From: Gammaproteobacteria bacterium UBA2675
GTDB lineage: Bacteria > Pseudomonadota > Gammaproteobacteria > Pseudomonadales > Pseudohongiellaceae
Reading direction: 5' to 3'
Assembly: GCA_002354805.1 (NCBI GenBank)
Contig: DEMH01000013.1
Span: 17,017-81,016, forward strand
Length of the DNA: 64,000 nt
Position 1 is the first letter of the stretch, and every line of letters begins with the position of its first letter. Positions 46,536-55,358 of this stretch are shown piece after piece. The position numbers and the translations under genes are program-made. The notes beneath the pieces were generated by a model. It saw nothing but the letters and a program-made list of their open reading frames with translations. It made no database searches and had not been told where the DNA came from.

Positions 46536-47714
46536 ATGAGCCATTCCCCGGACACGACTGCCCCGCGAAACTCTGCGCCTGGCGACACACTGAAACTGGC
46601 AACTGAGCTGATCCGGATTCCATCTGTGACACCTGATGACAAAGGATGTAATCAGCTGATGATGGATAGGCTTCAGGCCATTGGTTTTAAAGTGGAGCCG
46701 ATGCGTTTCGGTGAGGTAAACAATTTCTGGGCGCGCTATGGCACTACCGACCCGGTATTGTGCTTTGCAGGTCACACAGACGTCGTACCAACAGGCCCCG
46801 AAGATAAATGGCGCCATCCGCCCTACTCTGCCACGGTGCAGGACGGTATGCTGTTTGGTCGCGGCGCCGCAGACATGAAAGGCAGCCTGGCTGCCATGAT
46901 TACCGCCTGTGAGCGTTTTCTGGCCGAACGCGGCGCCTCGGAACAACCGATTGCCGGGTCAATCGCGTTTCTGATCACGGCCGACGAAGAAGGTGAAGCG
47001 GTTAACGGCACACGCAAGGTTATTGACGCACTCGAAGCCCGTGGCGAGAAATTCAAATGGTGTGTTGTTGGTGAGCCCAGCAGCACTGACCGGCTTGGAG
47101 ATATCATCAAGGTAGGCCGACGTGGGTCTCTGCATGGCCGGCTGCAGATTCATGGTGTCCAGGGTCATGTGGCCTACCCACACCTTGCAGACAATCCGGT
47201 TCACAAAGCGATGCTGCCACTGCACGAGCTGTGCAGCACTGTGTGGGACCAGGGGAATGAATCCTTTCCGGCCACCAGCTTTCAGATATCGAATATCTCG
47301 GCAGGTACCGGGGCCAACAATGTGATTCCCGGCAATCTTGATGTCGTGTTCAACTTCAGATTCTCAACCGAGCTGACGGAGCAGCAAATCAAAGATCGTA
47401 CCGAAGCGATACTTGATGCCCACGATATCGACTACACACTGGACTGGGCCTTGTCGGGCCATCCTTTTCTGACCCAACCCGGCGATCTGATCGAGGCGGT
47501 ACAGGCAAGTGTCCGCTCAATCACAGGCGGTGACTGCCAGCCGTCCACCAGTGGCGGCACATCCGATGGCCGTTTTATCGCCCCTACCGGCGCTCAGGTT
47601 GTCGAGCTGGGACCGCGTAATGCCACTATTCACAAAGTTGACGAGCACGTCAGTGTCAGCGATCTCGAACAGTTATCGCTGGTTTATGAGGATATCCTGA
47701 ACCGTTTGCTGTAG
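46536..47714 (+). CDS. dapE: Succinyl-diaminopimelate desuccinylase
   Basis: DapE is a di-zinc M20-type hydrolase giving LL-diaminopimelate for cell wall and lysine. The 392-residue protein shows FAGHTDVVPTG with the H-x-D metal motif (about 76-78), GRGAADMKGSLAAM near 109-122, TADEEGEA near 149-156 and the C-terminal ligand near TIHKVDEHV. About 15 extra N-terminal residues precede the usual start, so a later start is possible. It follows dapD by 12 bases. Confidence 0.96.
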   Translation: MSHSPDTTAPRNSAPGDTLKLATELIRIPSVTPDDKGCNQLMMDRLQAIGFKVEPMRFGEVNNFWARYGTTDPVLCFAGHTDVVPTGPEDKWRHPPYSATVQDGMLFGRGAADMKGSLAAMITACERFLAERGASEQPIAGSIAFLITADEEGEAVNGTRKVIDALEARGEKFKWCVVGEPSSTDRLGDIIKVGRRGSLHGRLQIHGVQGHVAYPHLADNPVHKAMLPLHELCSTVWDQGNESFPATSFQISNISAGTGANNVIPGNLDVVFNFRFSTELTEQQIKDRTEAILDAHDIDYTLDWALSGHPFLTQPGDLIEAVQASVRSITGGDCQPSTSGGTSDGRFIAPTGAQVVELGPRNATIHKVDEHVSVSDLEQLSLVYEDILNRLL

Positions 47715-47732
47715 GCGGCACATGCGTATGGA

Positions 47733-48500
47733 CTACAGTTTACCCGCATAGATATCAAACCGACTGTGCTTGCCGGAGATACTTGCCGAAGGTCGCATCA
47801 CAGTCTGGTCATCAGCATCCAGCGGCGGCGCACTCAATGGGCGCTTGACGACTATCTTGCGCGCCCGTGGACAGGCCAGCGACAGAAGTCCCTCCCCCTG
47901 GGCTTCCGGGCCATGCAGCGCCTGTAGCAAATACCGGTTCTTTTTGACACGCGCCGATTTCTGACGAGCCGGAAACATCGGATCGAGATAAATGACGTCC
48001 AGATGTTGTTGCGCGCCACCACCTGTAAACCAGTCGCGCGCATCCTGGCAATCCTGCAGCTTCATGCGTCCGAGAATTGTCTCCAGCGTTGCGTCGCCGG
48101 AATCCAGAGCCTGTTTGTGAGCCCGCTGAAGACCATCAGTCAGCAGTGCATGAATAATCGGTGACTGCTCAAGCATCAATACTGTCCAGCCGGCGCAGGC
48201 GAGTATGAAGGCATCGACACCGAGGCCAGTCGTTGCATCCAGCAGGACAGGCGCTGTCTCATCCGGAGTGTTAGCCTGACACGAGACGCCTTGCACCCTG
48301 AGATTGGCTGTCACAGCGCCTGCAGCGCGCACAACAGATTCTTTACGAAGAGACTGCCGACGACGAAAGGTCAGCGCAGGGTCACAAAAGTCAACGCGTA
48401 CAAAGCCTGCCTGGGGTTCTGCAGTGGACACCAGCGTCAAGCCATCTGCATGTTGCTCCAGTGCCAGGCCAGAAGGCAGCAACCGCGCCAGTTCCACCAT
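47733..48500 (-). CDS. rsmJ: 16S rRNA (guanine-1516-N2)-methyltransferase RsmJ
   Basis: RsmJ methylates G1516 of 16S rRNA using S-adenosylmethionine. The 255-residue protein has LLDATTGLGVDAFILACAG (about 85-103), the class I SAM-binding motif, VIYLDPMFPARQKSARVKK (about 173-191), which contains the DPMFP active-site motif, and VVKRPLSAPPL near 221. It abuts tsaB with a one-base overlap. Confidence 0.93.
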   Translation of the reverse strand: MVELARLLPSGLALEQHADGLTLVSTAEPQAGFVRVDFCDPALTFRRRQSLRKESVVRAAGAVTANLRVQGVSCQANTPDETAPVLLDATTGLGVDAFILACAGWTVLMLEQSPIIHALLTDGLQRAHKQALDSGDATLETILGRMKLQDCQDARDWFTGGGAQQHLDVIYLDPMFPARQKSARVKKNRYLLQALHGPEAQGEGLLSLACPRARKIVVKRPLSAPPLDADDQTVMRPSASISGKHSRFDIYAGKL

Positions 48501-49210
48501 TATTGCTCGGCCACTGTGCGGTAAACGAGTTCTTCTTTCAGATAAACAGGAGTCGCCTTGTCGGCTGCAACAGTATGGCCTGCCCGGTAAGCCGCAATTG
48601 CCAGTTCGAGTAATTCCCCGGCGTCAGCTGACTCAGTAACAACCGAGGATTCATCAAACGTGGTGACGATATCAGCCAGTAATTCGTGCCCCCAGGCCTC
48701 ACCTGCCAGCACCAGGCCTGAATGTCGACTCTGCCACTGCGGGATCACTTCCATCAACTCTTTGGCAGATACAATGGAGTCCGCTTCCAGTACTTCCGGA
48801 ACCCCGTCGCCAGCATCACGGAACCCCCCAAAATAGAATTCATCTTCACGCGCGTGCATCAGGCAGGCAACAGTGACAGGCGCCGACTGCCGGCGTTGAG
48901 CGAGCCGACCCAACATGGCCAGAGAAGAAATGGGAACCGCAGGTATGTCGACACCAAAGGCCAGCCCCTGGGTGACTGCCGCGCCGATTCGCAACCCGGT
49001 AAAGGAACCTGGACCACATACGAAGCCAATTGCATCGATTGCTGACAGTTCCCAACCAGACTCGGCCAGCAACGTGCTGATCATGCTCAACACCTCGTCG
49101 GCGTGGCGTCGGGACTGAGTACTGGACTGAGAATAGTCAACGGAACCATCACCGATGGCGACGGAGCATAATTGAGAACAGGTATCTAGGACTAGAAGGC
49201 GAGAATTCAT
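48500..49210 (-). CDS. tsaB: tRNA threonylcarbamoyladenosine biosynthesis protein TsaB
   Basis: TsaB is the inactive-kinase-fold partner of TsaD in making t6A37 in ANN-decoding tRNAs. The ATG at 49210 is chosen over an in-frame TTG at 49222, giving 236 residues. Family motifs are LLVLDTCSQLCSVAI at the start, FVCGPGSFTGLRIGAAVTQGLA near 63-84 and VAVPISSLAML-like PAVPISSLAML near 91. The start lies 16 bases after a strong hairpin that follows the H1-like gene. Confidence 0.93.
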   Translation of the reverse strand: MNSRLLVLDTCSQLCSVAIGDGSVDYSQSSTQSRRHADEVLSMISTLLAESGWELSAIDAIGFVCGPGSFTGLRIGAAVTQGLAFGVDIPAVPISSLAMLGRLAQRRQSAPVTVACLMHAREDEFYFGGFRDAGDGVPEVLEADSIVSAKELMEVIPQWQSRHSGLVLAGEAWGHELLADIVTTFDESSVVTESADAGELLELAIAAYRAGHTVAADKATPVYLKEELVYRTVAEQ

Positions 49211-49226
49211 GGAGGTTAACAACGAC

Positions 49227-49268
49227 TCAAAGGCTGCATTCTGATTTTACTCAAAATGCAGCCTTTGA
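49227..49268 (-). terminator. Strong hairpin between the H1-like gene and tsaB
   Basis: TCAAAGGCTGCATT (49227-49240) and AATGCAGCCTTTGA (49255-49268) are exact reverse complements, a 14-bp stem with a 14-base loop, 27 bases after the H1-like stop codon. Downstream Ts are sparse, so it may attenuate rather than fully terminate, or stabilise the H1-like mRNA. Confidence 0.7.
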
Positions 49269-49295
49269 CAATCGTCTTACGCTGCGCGCGCGTCT

Positions 49296-50243
49296 TTATG
49301 CGCTGGCAGCAGTTGCCGCTGGTGCTTTCTTGGCACGTGGTTTACGAGCTGCGGCTTTTTTTACTGGAGCTTTTTTAGCAGCTGGCTTTTTGGCGGCCGT
49401 TTTCCTGGCAGCCGGCTTTTTGGCAGCTGTTTTCTTGGCCGGGGCTTTCCTGGCTGCCTTCTTGGCAGTACCGGCGGCTGAAGCTGCAGCAGCGGCTGTT
49501 TTGCGGCCCGCTTTGGCTTTAGTAGTTTTAGCCTGGGCTTTGGCTTTCGCTGCTGCTTTTCTGGCGGCTGCTTTCTCGCGAGCTGCTTTGGCTTTGGCCG
49601 CAGCTTTGGCTTTGGCTGCCGCTTTTCTGGCCGCTGCCCGCTCACGCGTCGCTTTGGCTTTTGCAGCAGCACGTGCTTTAGCTGCAGCTTTCTTGGCTGC
49701 GGCTTTATCCTTCTCAGCCTGCTTTTTGGCTGCCGCTTTTTCTTTGGCTTTCAGCTTTTTGATGCGAGCTGCTTCTTTCGCTGCATCAGCTTTCTTACGC
49801 TTCTTCATCCACTGGGTAGAGAATGCTTTAACGGCTTTCTCCAGGTCAGCTTCAGCCTTGGCAGCAAGTTTCTCCTTGCGAGCTTTTTCGGCCTGGGCTT
49901 TGGCTTCTGCCGCGGCTTTGGCTTTAGCTGCATCATTCATTGCCTTGACCTGAGCCTTGGCAGCGCGCAGTTTTTCGTTGATGGATGCGAGGTTTGCAGA
50001 TGCCTTTTTGGCAGCGGCTTCCGCACTAGCCAATGCCTTTTTGCCTGCGGCAGTGGCACTCTTAGAGACTTTGCTGGCAGCTGCTTTTGCTTTCGCTTCG
50101 GCAGTATCAGCCTTTTTCTTTCCAGCGACCAGTTCTTTTTCTACTTTTGCCAGTGAAGCTTCCGCTTTAGCCAGTGCAGCGTCTTTCATGTTCTTGACCG
50201 CTGATTTGGCAGACGTCTTCTTTTTCGCTCTAACTTTGGCCAT
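49296..50243 (-). CDS. Histone-H1-like Lys/Ala-rich DNA-binding protein (AlgP-like)
   Basis: This 315-residue protein is almost entirely Lys, Ala and some Arg, Pro and Glu, as in bacterial histone-H1-like proteins and Pseudomonas AlgP. The ATG at 50243 has a GGAGAG site upstream. The N-terminal half (about 20-150) has heptad-like AKAEASLAKVEK patterns and probably forms a coiled coil. Residues about 165-245 hold near-repeats of the type REKAAARKAAAKAK, and the C-terminus (about 260-315) has AAKKPAARKT-type repeats, the DNA-compacting kind. A nucleoid-associated role is inferred. The repetitive DNA makes length variation likely. Confidence 0.85.
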   Translation of the reverse strand: MAKVRAKKKTSAKSAVKNMKDAALAKAEASLAKVEKELVAGKKKADTAEAKAKAAASKVSKSATAAGKKALASAEAAAKKASANLASINEKLRAAKAQVKAMNDAAKAKAAAEAKAQAEKARKEKLAAKAEADLEKAVKAFSTQWMKKRKKADAAKEAARIKKLKAKEKAAAKKQAEKDKAAAKKAAAKARAAAKAKATRERAAARKAAAKAKAAAKAKAAREKAAARKAAAKAKAQAKTTKAKAGRKTAAAAASAAGTAKKAARKAPAKKTAAKKPAARKTAAKKPAAKKAPVKKAAARKPRAKKAPAATAASA

Positions 50244-50323
50244 ACTTTTATCTCTCCAAAACTGTGGAAGAAAACCACCATCATGAATCAACGCGAAACT
50301 GAGCCACGTTTCAGCGGCACGAT

Positions 50324-50371
50324 AACACAAAAAATTATTGCCATACAGTTATGTGCAACATTTTTTGTGTT
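50324..50371. terminator. A/T-rich 12-bp hairpin between adk and the H1-like gene
   Basis: AACACAAAAAAT (50324-50335) and ATTTTTTGTGTT (50360-50371) form a perfect 12-bp stem with a 24-base loop, 40 bases after the adk stop on the minus strand. It may act as an adk terminator, though its stem is weak in GC, or as part of the H1-like promoter. Confidence 0.45.
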
Positions 50372-50411
50372 TTTTACTCGCATTCTGTCAGCAAACTGAT
50401 TGTTTTCTGAA

Positions 50412-51062
50412 TCAACCAGCCAGAACCTCTGACAATTTTGCACGAATTTTCTGAACATCATCCTGGCCATTGATGCTGACGAACCGAAGCTGGTCACTCT
50501 CTTTTTCAAGTGTTTTATAAAAATCCACCAGCGGTTTGGTTTGTTCGTGATAAACAGCAAGACGTTTGCGGACGGTATCTTCCTTGTCATCGTCGCGTTG
50601 AACCAGTGCTTCACCGCTCACATCATCAATGCCTTCTTTAGCTGGTGGGTTGTGTTTGATGTGATAAACACGACCTGACTCCGGATGCACACGACGACCA
50701 GAAAGTCGTGAGACAATTTCTTCATCATCGACACGAATTTCTATCACTCGATCGATCTCAATACCCGCATCAACCATTGCCTGCGCCTGCGGTATCGTTC
50801 GCGGAAAACCGTCAAACAGAAAACCGTTCACACAATCAGGCTTGGCGATTCTCTCTTTAACCAGCGCAATGATGATCTCATCGGTCACCAGCCCGCCACT
50901 GTTCATGACACCCTCAACCTGTTTACCCAGTGGCGTGCCTTCCTTGACGGCGGCGCGCAGCATGTCGCCAGTCGAAATCTGGGGAATATTCAGCTCATTC
51001 GTGATGAACTGAGCCTGCGTCCCTTTCCCTGCGCCTGGTGCGCCCAATAAAATGATTCTCAT
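50412..51062 (-). CDS. adk: Adenylate kinase
   Basis: Adk interconverts ATP, AMP and ADP. The ATG at 51062 follows AGGAGAGG; a longer in-frame ORF starts nine residues earlier and is rejected. The 216-residue protein has the P-loop GAPGAGKGTQ (7-16), the AMP-site STGDMLRAAV near 30, the DGFPRT motif near 84-89 and the long LID domain (about 122-160: GRRVHPESGRVYH ... VQRDDDKEDTVRKRL). The LID lacks the zinc Cys quartet, as usual for Gram-negative enzymes. Confidence 0.97.
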   Translation of the reverse strand: MRIILLGAPGAGKGTQAQFITNELNIPQISTGDMLRAAVKEGTPLGKQVEGVMNSGGLVTDEIIIALVKERIAKPDCVNGFLFDGFPRTIPQAQAMVDAGIEIDRVIEIRVDDEEIVSRLSGRRVHPESGRVYHIKHNPPAKEGIDDVSGEALVQRDDDKEDTVRKRLAVYHEQTKPLVDFYKTLEKESDQLRFVSINGQDDVQKIRAKLSEVLAG

Positions 51063-51085
51063 ACCCTCTCCTGTTAACAAGTGAC

Positions 51086-51919
51086 TCAATACAAATTGTT
51101 TTGACTCTTGGCTTCATTCCACCACAGATCCAATTGTTCCGGATCACAATCACTCAGCACGGTGCCATGATTGGCAGCCGACTTTTCAACGTGCCTGAAG
51201 CGAGTCTCGAAACGCTGACTGGCCTGACGTAAAGCTCCTTCCGGATCGATCTTCAGGTGCCGCGCCAGGTTGACACAGGTGAATAACAGATCACCCAGCT
51301 CATGTGTTTGCTGGCTCTGATCACCGCTGGCAATCGCAGCCTGTAATTCAGCAGATTCCTCAGCAAGTTTTGCAGTCACACCTGACACATCAGGCCAATC
51401 GAAGCCAACCGACGCCGCACGTTTTTGCAATTTACCGGCACGCTCAATGGCAGGCAGCGCACGAGGCACGTCATCGACGACACTGGCAGTCCCCGAGCGC
51501 TGCATGGCTTCACGCTCGGCATTCTTGATCAATTCCCAGTTGTGTTCCACCTGCTCTGCTGTGAGCGGCGATGGTTCCCCAAAACTCGCCAGTGTCCCAT
51601 CCGGAAAAATATGCGGGTGTCGATGCAGGAGCTTGGATTTGATGGCATTGGCAACATCGCCAAGATCAAACAGTGATTGCTCTTCTGCGATGCGGGCATA
51701 AAAAACCACCTGAAACAGCAGATCCCCCAATTCATCACAGACTTTTGCAGCTTCGCCCTGCTCCACTGCATCCACCACCTCATACACTTCTTCCAGCGTG
51801 TGGCGCGTCAATGATTTGAAGGTCTGTTTACGATCCCAGGCGCAGCCATGCTGGGGATCCCGCAGGTTCTCCATCAGCGTGACGAGCTCCATCATCGCGG
51901 CACTCTTTTTTTCAGTCAT
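51086..51919 (-). CDS. mazG: Nucleoside triphosphate pyrophosphohydrolase MazG
   Basis: MazG hydrolyses NTPs and dNTPs to monophosphates and in E. coli counters ppGpp signalling. The 277-residue protein carries two all-alpha MazG domains, each with an E-x-x-E/E-x-x-D metal pattern (EEVYEVVDAV ... DELGDLLFQVVF near 35-73, and HELGDLLFTCVNLARH near 205-220). It starts within the relA stop (four-base overlap), so the synthesis and opposing genes are coupled, as in E. coli. Confidence 0.95.
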   Translation of the reverse strand: MTEKKSAAMMELVTLMENLRDPQHGCAWDRKQTFKSLTRHTLEEVYEVVDAVEQGEAAKVCDELGDLLFQVVFYARIAEEQSLFDLGDVANAIKSKLLHRHPHIFPDGTLASFGEPSPLTAEQVEHNWELIKNAEREAMQRSGTASVVDDVPRALPAIERAGKLQKRAASVGFDWPDVSGVTAKLAEESAELQAAIASGDQSQQTHELGDLLFTCVNLARHLKIDPEGALRQASQRFETRFRHVEKSAANHGTVLSDCDPEQLDLWWNEAKSQNNLY

Positions 51920-53952
51920 CGGCTAACTCCCAGCCGTCTGGCTTCAATAATGCTGTCCAGGTCATTCAAATGATCTAGTGCGCGGGCGAGGCTGTTGAAT
52001 GATGTCAGTTCCACTTCCAGTCGCATGGATGCCGTACTATCGCGTTTGTCACTGCGAGTTGCAATCGACAGAACATAAAGCGACTCATTGGCAAGAATCG
52101 TGGTCACGTCCCGCAACAAACCAGCGCGATCGTGCGCAATAATTTCAATCTCGGCATTGACCGGTGTCGACTGCGCCTCACCGCTCTCCTGCACTGAACC
52201 AAACAGGTCACTGGACACCAGTACGGGCTGAATCTGATGCGCCACGTCAATGACTTCATTAACGGTAATCGCACCGGTACCAACCGAAACGAACAGACCT
52301 TCCAGATTACGGCAACCCAGCCGCCGTGCAATATCCTCATACGGCGCGTCTTCAATCGCCAGTCGACGGAATTCACGTTCCAGCCAGTGACGACCGAACT
52401 CCTCGTTTTCCTCTCGTGGACGCGCCTTGAACCACTGCACCAGTTTGGCGCGCGCACGTGGTGTATTAGCGTAACCGAGGTGGGGCTTGAGCCAGTCACG
52501 ACTTGGCACGTTCAACTCGCTGCTCAGTACTTCAACACGATCGCCTGTCTGCAATCGATAATTGAGTGGCACCAGCCGTTCATTAACGCGGGCGCCGGAA
52601 CAGTGATGCCCCACTTCTGTGTGCACATAATAAGCGAAGTCCAGAGGAGTGGCACCTGCCATCAAATCCACAACATGACCTTCGGGAGTGAACACATAGA
52701 TGCGATCATCGGTACCCGCATCATTGCGCAGTTGTTCTGCCAGACCGCCAACCATGCCCATTTCGTCATGCCATGCCAACACCTGGCGTAACCATTCAAT
52801 CTTGCCGTCGAAACCATCGCGATAGTCAGGGTCAATAATGCCTTCCTTATACCGCCAGTGAGCACAGACACCCAGTTCCGCATCGTCATCCATGGCAAAG
52901 GTGCGGATCTGGATTTCAAATACTTTCTGTTCAGGACCGATAACAGCCGTGTGCAGAGACTGATAGCCATTTTCCTTGGGGTTGGCGATGTAATCGTCAA
53001 ACTCGTTCGGGATGACGCGCCAGAGATTGTGCACAATACCCAGCGCCGCGTAGCAGTCGCGAATTTCCGGCACCAGTACACGCACTGCGCGGATATCATA
53101 GATCTGATTGAAATCCAGCTGTTTGCGCTGCATTTTGCGCCAGATACTGTAGATGCTTTTTGCTCTGCCGTTGATCTCTGCATCAATACCCGCACGATTA
53201 AAATGCCGTCGCAGGGCATCGGTCACTTCAGTGATATAACGTTCGCGATCCACCCGGCGCTCATCGATCAGACTGGCAATTCCCTTGTAATTTTCTGGCT
53301 GCAGATAACGAAACGACAGGTCTTCCAGCTCCCATTTCAGCTGACCTATACCCAGCCGATGTGCCAGTGGTGCATAAATATCAAAAACTTCACGCGCAAC
53401 ACGGCGACGTTTCTCATCTCCCGCGGTTTTTACGGCACGGATGGCACAGGTACGCTCGGCAAGTTTGATTAAGGCAACACGAACGTCGTCGACCATGGCC
53501 AGCAGCATCTTGCGAACGTTTTCTACCTGATCCTGATTCTGTCCGAGGACCCGGGTCTTACTGGTATCCGTTTCGTTGATGGCCGCCATACGCAGCACAC
53601 CTTCCAGCAACGTTGCAATGGCATCGCCGAACTCTTCCCGGACCGCGTCCAGCTCCAGACGTGACTCACGGACCGGTCGATAAAGTACCGATACGATTAT
53701 CGCCTCGCTGTCGAGATGCAGCTGCGCCAGAATCTCTGCCATTTCCAGACCAGTGCGGTAGCTGCTTACGCCAGGAGACCAGGTATTCCTGGCAGCTATC
53801 GCCTGCTGCTCAACATGCCAGCTCAGTTCACAGGCCTGCCTGATGACGTCGTGCCGATCCAGAGTGACATAACTCTCCAGGCGGTTCAGCCATTGCTCAA
53901 AGTTGACGCTGCCGTCAGCATTGAACGAGTACTCTTCCCTCACCTGGACCAT
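51916..53952 (-). CDS. relA: (p)ppGpp synthetase RelA
   Basis: RelA makes (p)ppGpp on stalled ribosomes. The 678-residue protein has a degenerate HD region (VLYRPVRESRL near 85-95, no HD pair), so hydrolase activity is not expected. The synthetase domain follows (RAKSIYSIWRKMQRKQLDF near 262-280, NPKENGYQSLHTAVIG near 332-347), then TGS (VFTPEGHVVDLMAGATPLDFAYYVH near 420-445), then a C-terminal ACT domain (about 600-675). It is shorter than E. coli RelA (744). Context rlmD-relA-mazG matches E. coli and Pseudomonas. Confidence 0.95.
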   Translation of the reverse strand: MVQVREEYSFNADGSVNFEQWLNRLESYVTLDRHDVIRQACELSWHVEQQAIAARNTWSPGVSSYRTGLEMAEILAQLHLDSEAIIVSVLYRPVRESRLELDAVREEFGDAIATLLEGVLRMAAINETDTSKTRVLGQNQDQVENVRKMLLAMVDDVRVALIKLAERTCAIRAVKTAGDEKRRRVAREVFDIYAPLAHRLGIGQLKWELEDLSFRYLQPENYKGIASLIDERRVDRERYITEVTDALRRHFNRAGIDAEINGRAKSIYSIWRKMQRKQLDFNQIYDIRAVRVLVPEIRDCYAALGIVHNLWRVIPNEFDDYIANPKENGYQSLHTAVIGPEQKVFEIQIRTFAMDDDAELGVCAHWRYKEGIIDPDYRDGFDGKIEWLRQVLAWHDEMGMVGGLAEQLRNDAGTDDRIYVFTPEGHVVDLMAGATPLDFAYYVHTEVGHHCSGARVNERLVPLNYRLQTGDRVEVLSSELNVPSRDWLKPHLGYANTPRARAKLVQWFKARPREENEEFGRHWLEREFRRLAIEDAPYEDIARRLGCRNLEGLFVSVGTGAITVNEVIDVAHQIQPVLVSSDLFGSVQESGEAQSTPVNAEIEIIAHDRAGLLRDVTTILANESLYVLSIATRSDKRDSTASMRLEVELTSFNSLARALDHLNDLDSIIEARRLGVSR

Positions 53953-53955
53953 GAC

Positions 53956-55350
53956 TTAACCTCTACCACTCGCGACTTTTTCGAATCGCGCCATGGACTC
54001 AACATGTGCTGTATGCGGAAACATATCCATGATGCCGGCATGAGTCATTCGATAACCATGTCTCAACAGTTCGGCAGCGTCGCGGGCCAGCGTCGCTGGA
54101 TTACAGGACACATAAACAATCACGTCAGGGGCAAGCTCATCAATACGTGATATCACTTCGATGGCCCCGGAACGTGGCGGATCCAGCAGCAGCTTATTGC
54201 ATGAACCGTCGGCCCAGCTGCCTGTCTCAAACTGTGTAAACAGGTCTGCTACGTGATACTCGACATTGTGGATATCATTGCGGCGGGCATTATCGCCGGC
54301 TCGCGTCAACATCTCTGCGCTGCCTTCCACACCCACGACGTGTGCTGCACGGCGTGCCAGTGGCAGCGTAAAATTACCAAGACCGCAGAACAGTTCCAGC
54401 ACCCGGTCTGAGTCTTGCAGATCTAGCAGATCAAGCGCCTGCCTGATCATGCGACGATTTATCTGCGCATTGACCTGGGTGAAGTCGCCGGGTTGAAAAT
54501 GCATCGTAATATCGCCAAGTGGGTCTGGCAGGAAATAGCTCAGAGGGGACGGTTCCTCGTCTGGCCAGAACCGGTGCACAGTGTCCGGACCACCCGATTG
54601 CAGATACCATTCTATGTCGTGCTGCTCGCCGAATTGTCGCAAGCGGTCAAGATCGGACTCACTGAGCGGCTCCAGATGTCTTAATACCAGCGCTACCTTG
54701 AGCACCTCCGACATATCGTCATCTGCGACGCACTGCGTCTCGCCAACGGCCACTTCGATCTGGGGAATATCCCGACGTCCATCCATGCTCATCAGCAGGT
54801 CACGCAATGGCCGGATGAGATTGCCGACCGGGGCCACCAGTACCTGGCATGACTCCATATCGGCGATAAAGGAACTGGATTTTTCTCGAAAACCAACCAG
54901 CACATCGCCTTTTTTGTGGACATAGCGAACAGCCAGTCGCGCCTTGCGACGATAGGCCAGTGTGTCGGCAGACATGGCTGGCAAGTGTTGGTATTCGCTA
55001 ATTCCACCACTGTGTTTCAAATGGTCAGCGAGAATCTGCTGCTTGAGTGACAGTTGGGATTCAGGTACCAGGTGCTGAAGTACACAACCACCACAGATAC
55101 TGGCGAATTCACAGGGAGGCTCAGCCCGATCAGGCGCCGGCGTCAGCAGTGACTCCAAACGCAGTTCGTCATACTTGCTGCGACGATTGGTATAAACAGC
55201 CGTAACCTGTTCGCCCGGCAGCGCACCCTCTACGAAAGCAATTTTGCCTTCATTACTGGCGACGCCGCGGCCCTCATGGCTCAGGCGGTCAATAGACAGG
55301 TTAACGGGCTCGGACGGCAGCCGCTGCCGGCCACGACGCGATCGACTCAT
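53956..55350 (-). CDS. rlmD: 23S rRNA (uracil-1939-C5)-methyltransferase RlmD
   Basis: RlmD (RumA) methylates U1939 of 23S rRNA. The 464-residue protein has an N-terminal TRAM domain (about 15-72), four Cys for a [4Fe-4S] cluster (C80, C86, C89, C168), the SAM motif LELFCGLGNFTLPLAR near 318-333 and the catalytic nucleophile C416 in VSCNPATLARD. It ends three bases before relA and starts eight bases after cysM. Confidence 0.96.
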   Translation of the reverse strand: MSRSRRGRQRLPSEPVNLSIDRLSHEGRGVASNEGKIAFVEGALPGEQVTAVYTNRRSKYDELRLESLLTPAPDRAEPPCEFASICGGCVLQHLVPESQLSLKQQILADHLKHSGGISEYQHLPAMSADTLAYRRKARLAVRYVHKKGDVLVGFREKSSSFIADMESCQVLVAPVGNLIRPLRDLLMSMDGRRDIPQIEVAVGETQCVADDDMSEVLKVALVLRHLEPLSESDLDRLRQFGEQHDIEWYLQSGGPDTVHRFWPDEEPSPLSYFLPDPLGDITMHFQPGDFTQVNAQINRRMIRQALDLLDLQDSDRVLELFCGLGNFTLPLARRAAHVVGVEGSAEMLTRAGDNARRNDIHNVEYHVADLFTQFETGSWADGSCNKLLLDPPRSGAIEVISRIDELAPDVIVYVSCNPATLARDAAELLRHGYRMTHAGIMDMFPHTAHVESMARFEKVASGRG

Positions 55351-55358
55351 AAAAGATC

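Noticed and set aside
49330..49953. A 207-codon hydrophobic-looking frame opposite the H1-like gene
   Set aside because: It is the complement of Lys/Ala codons giving Ala/Phe/Leu repeats; it has no independent signals.
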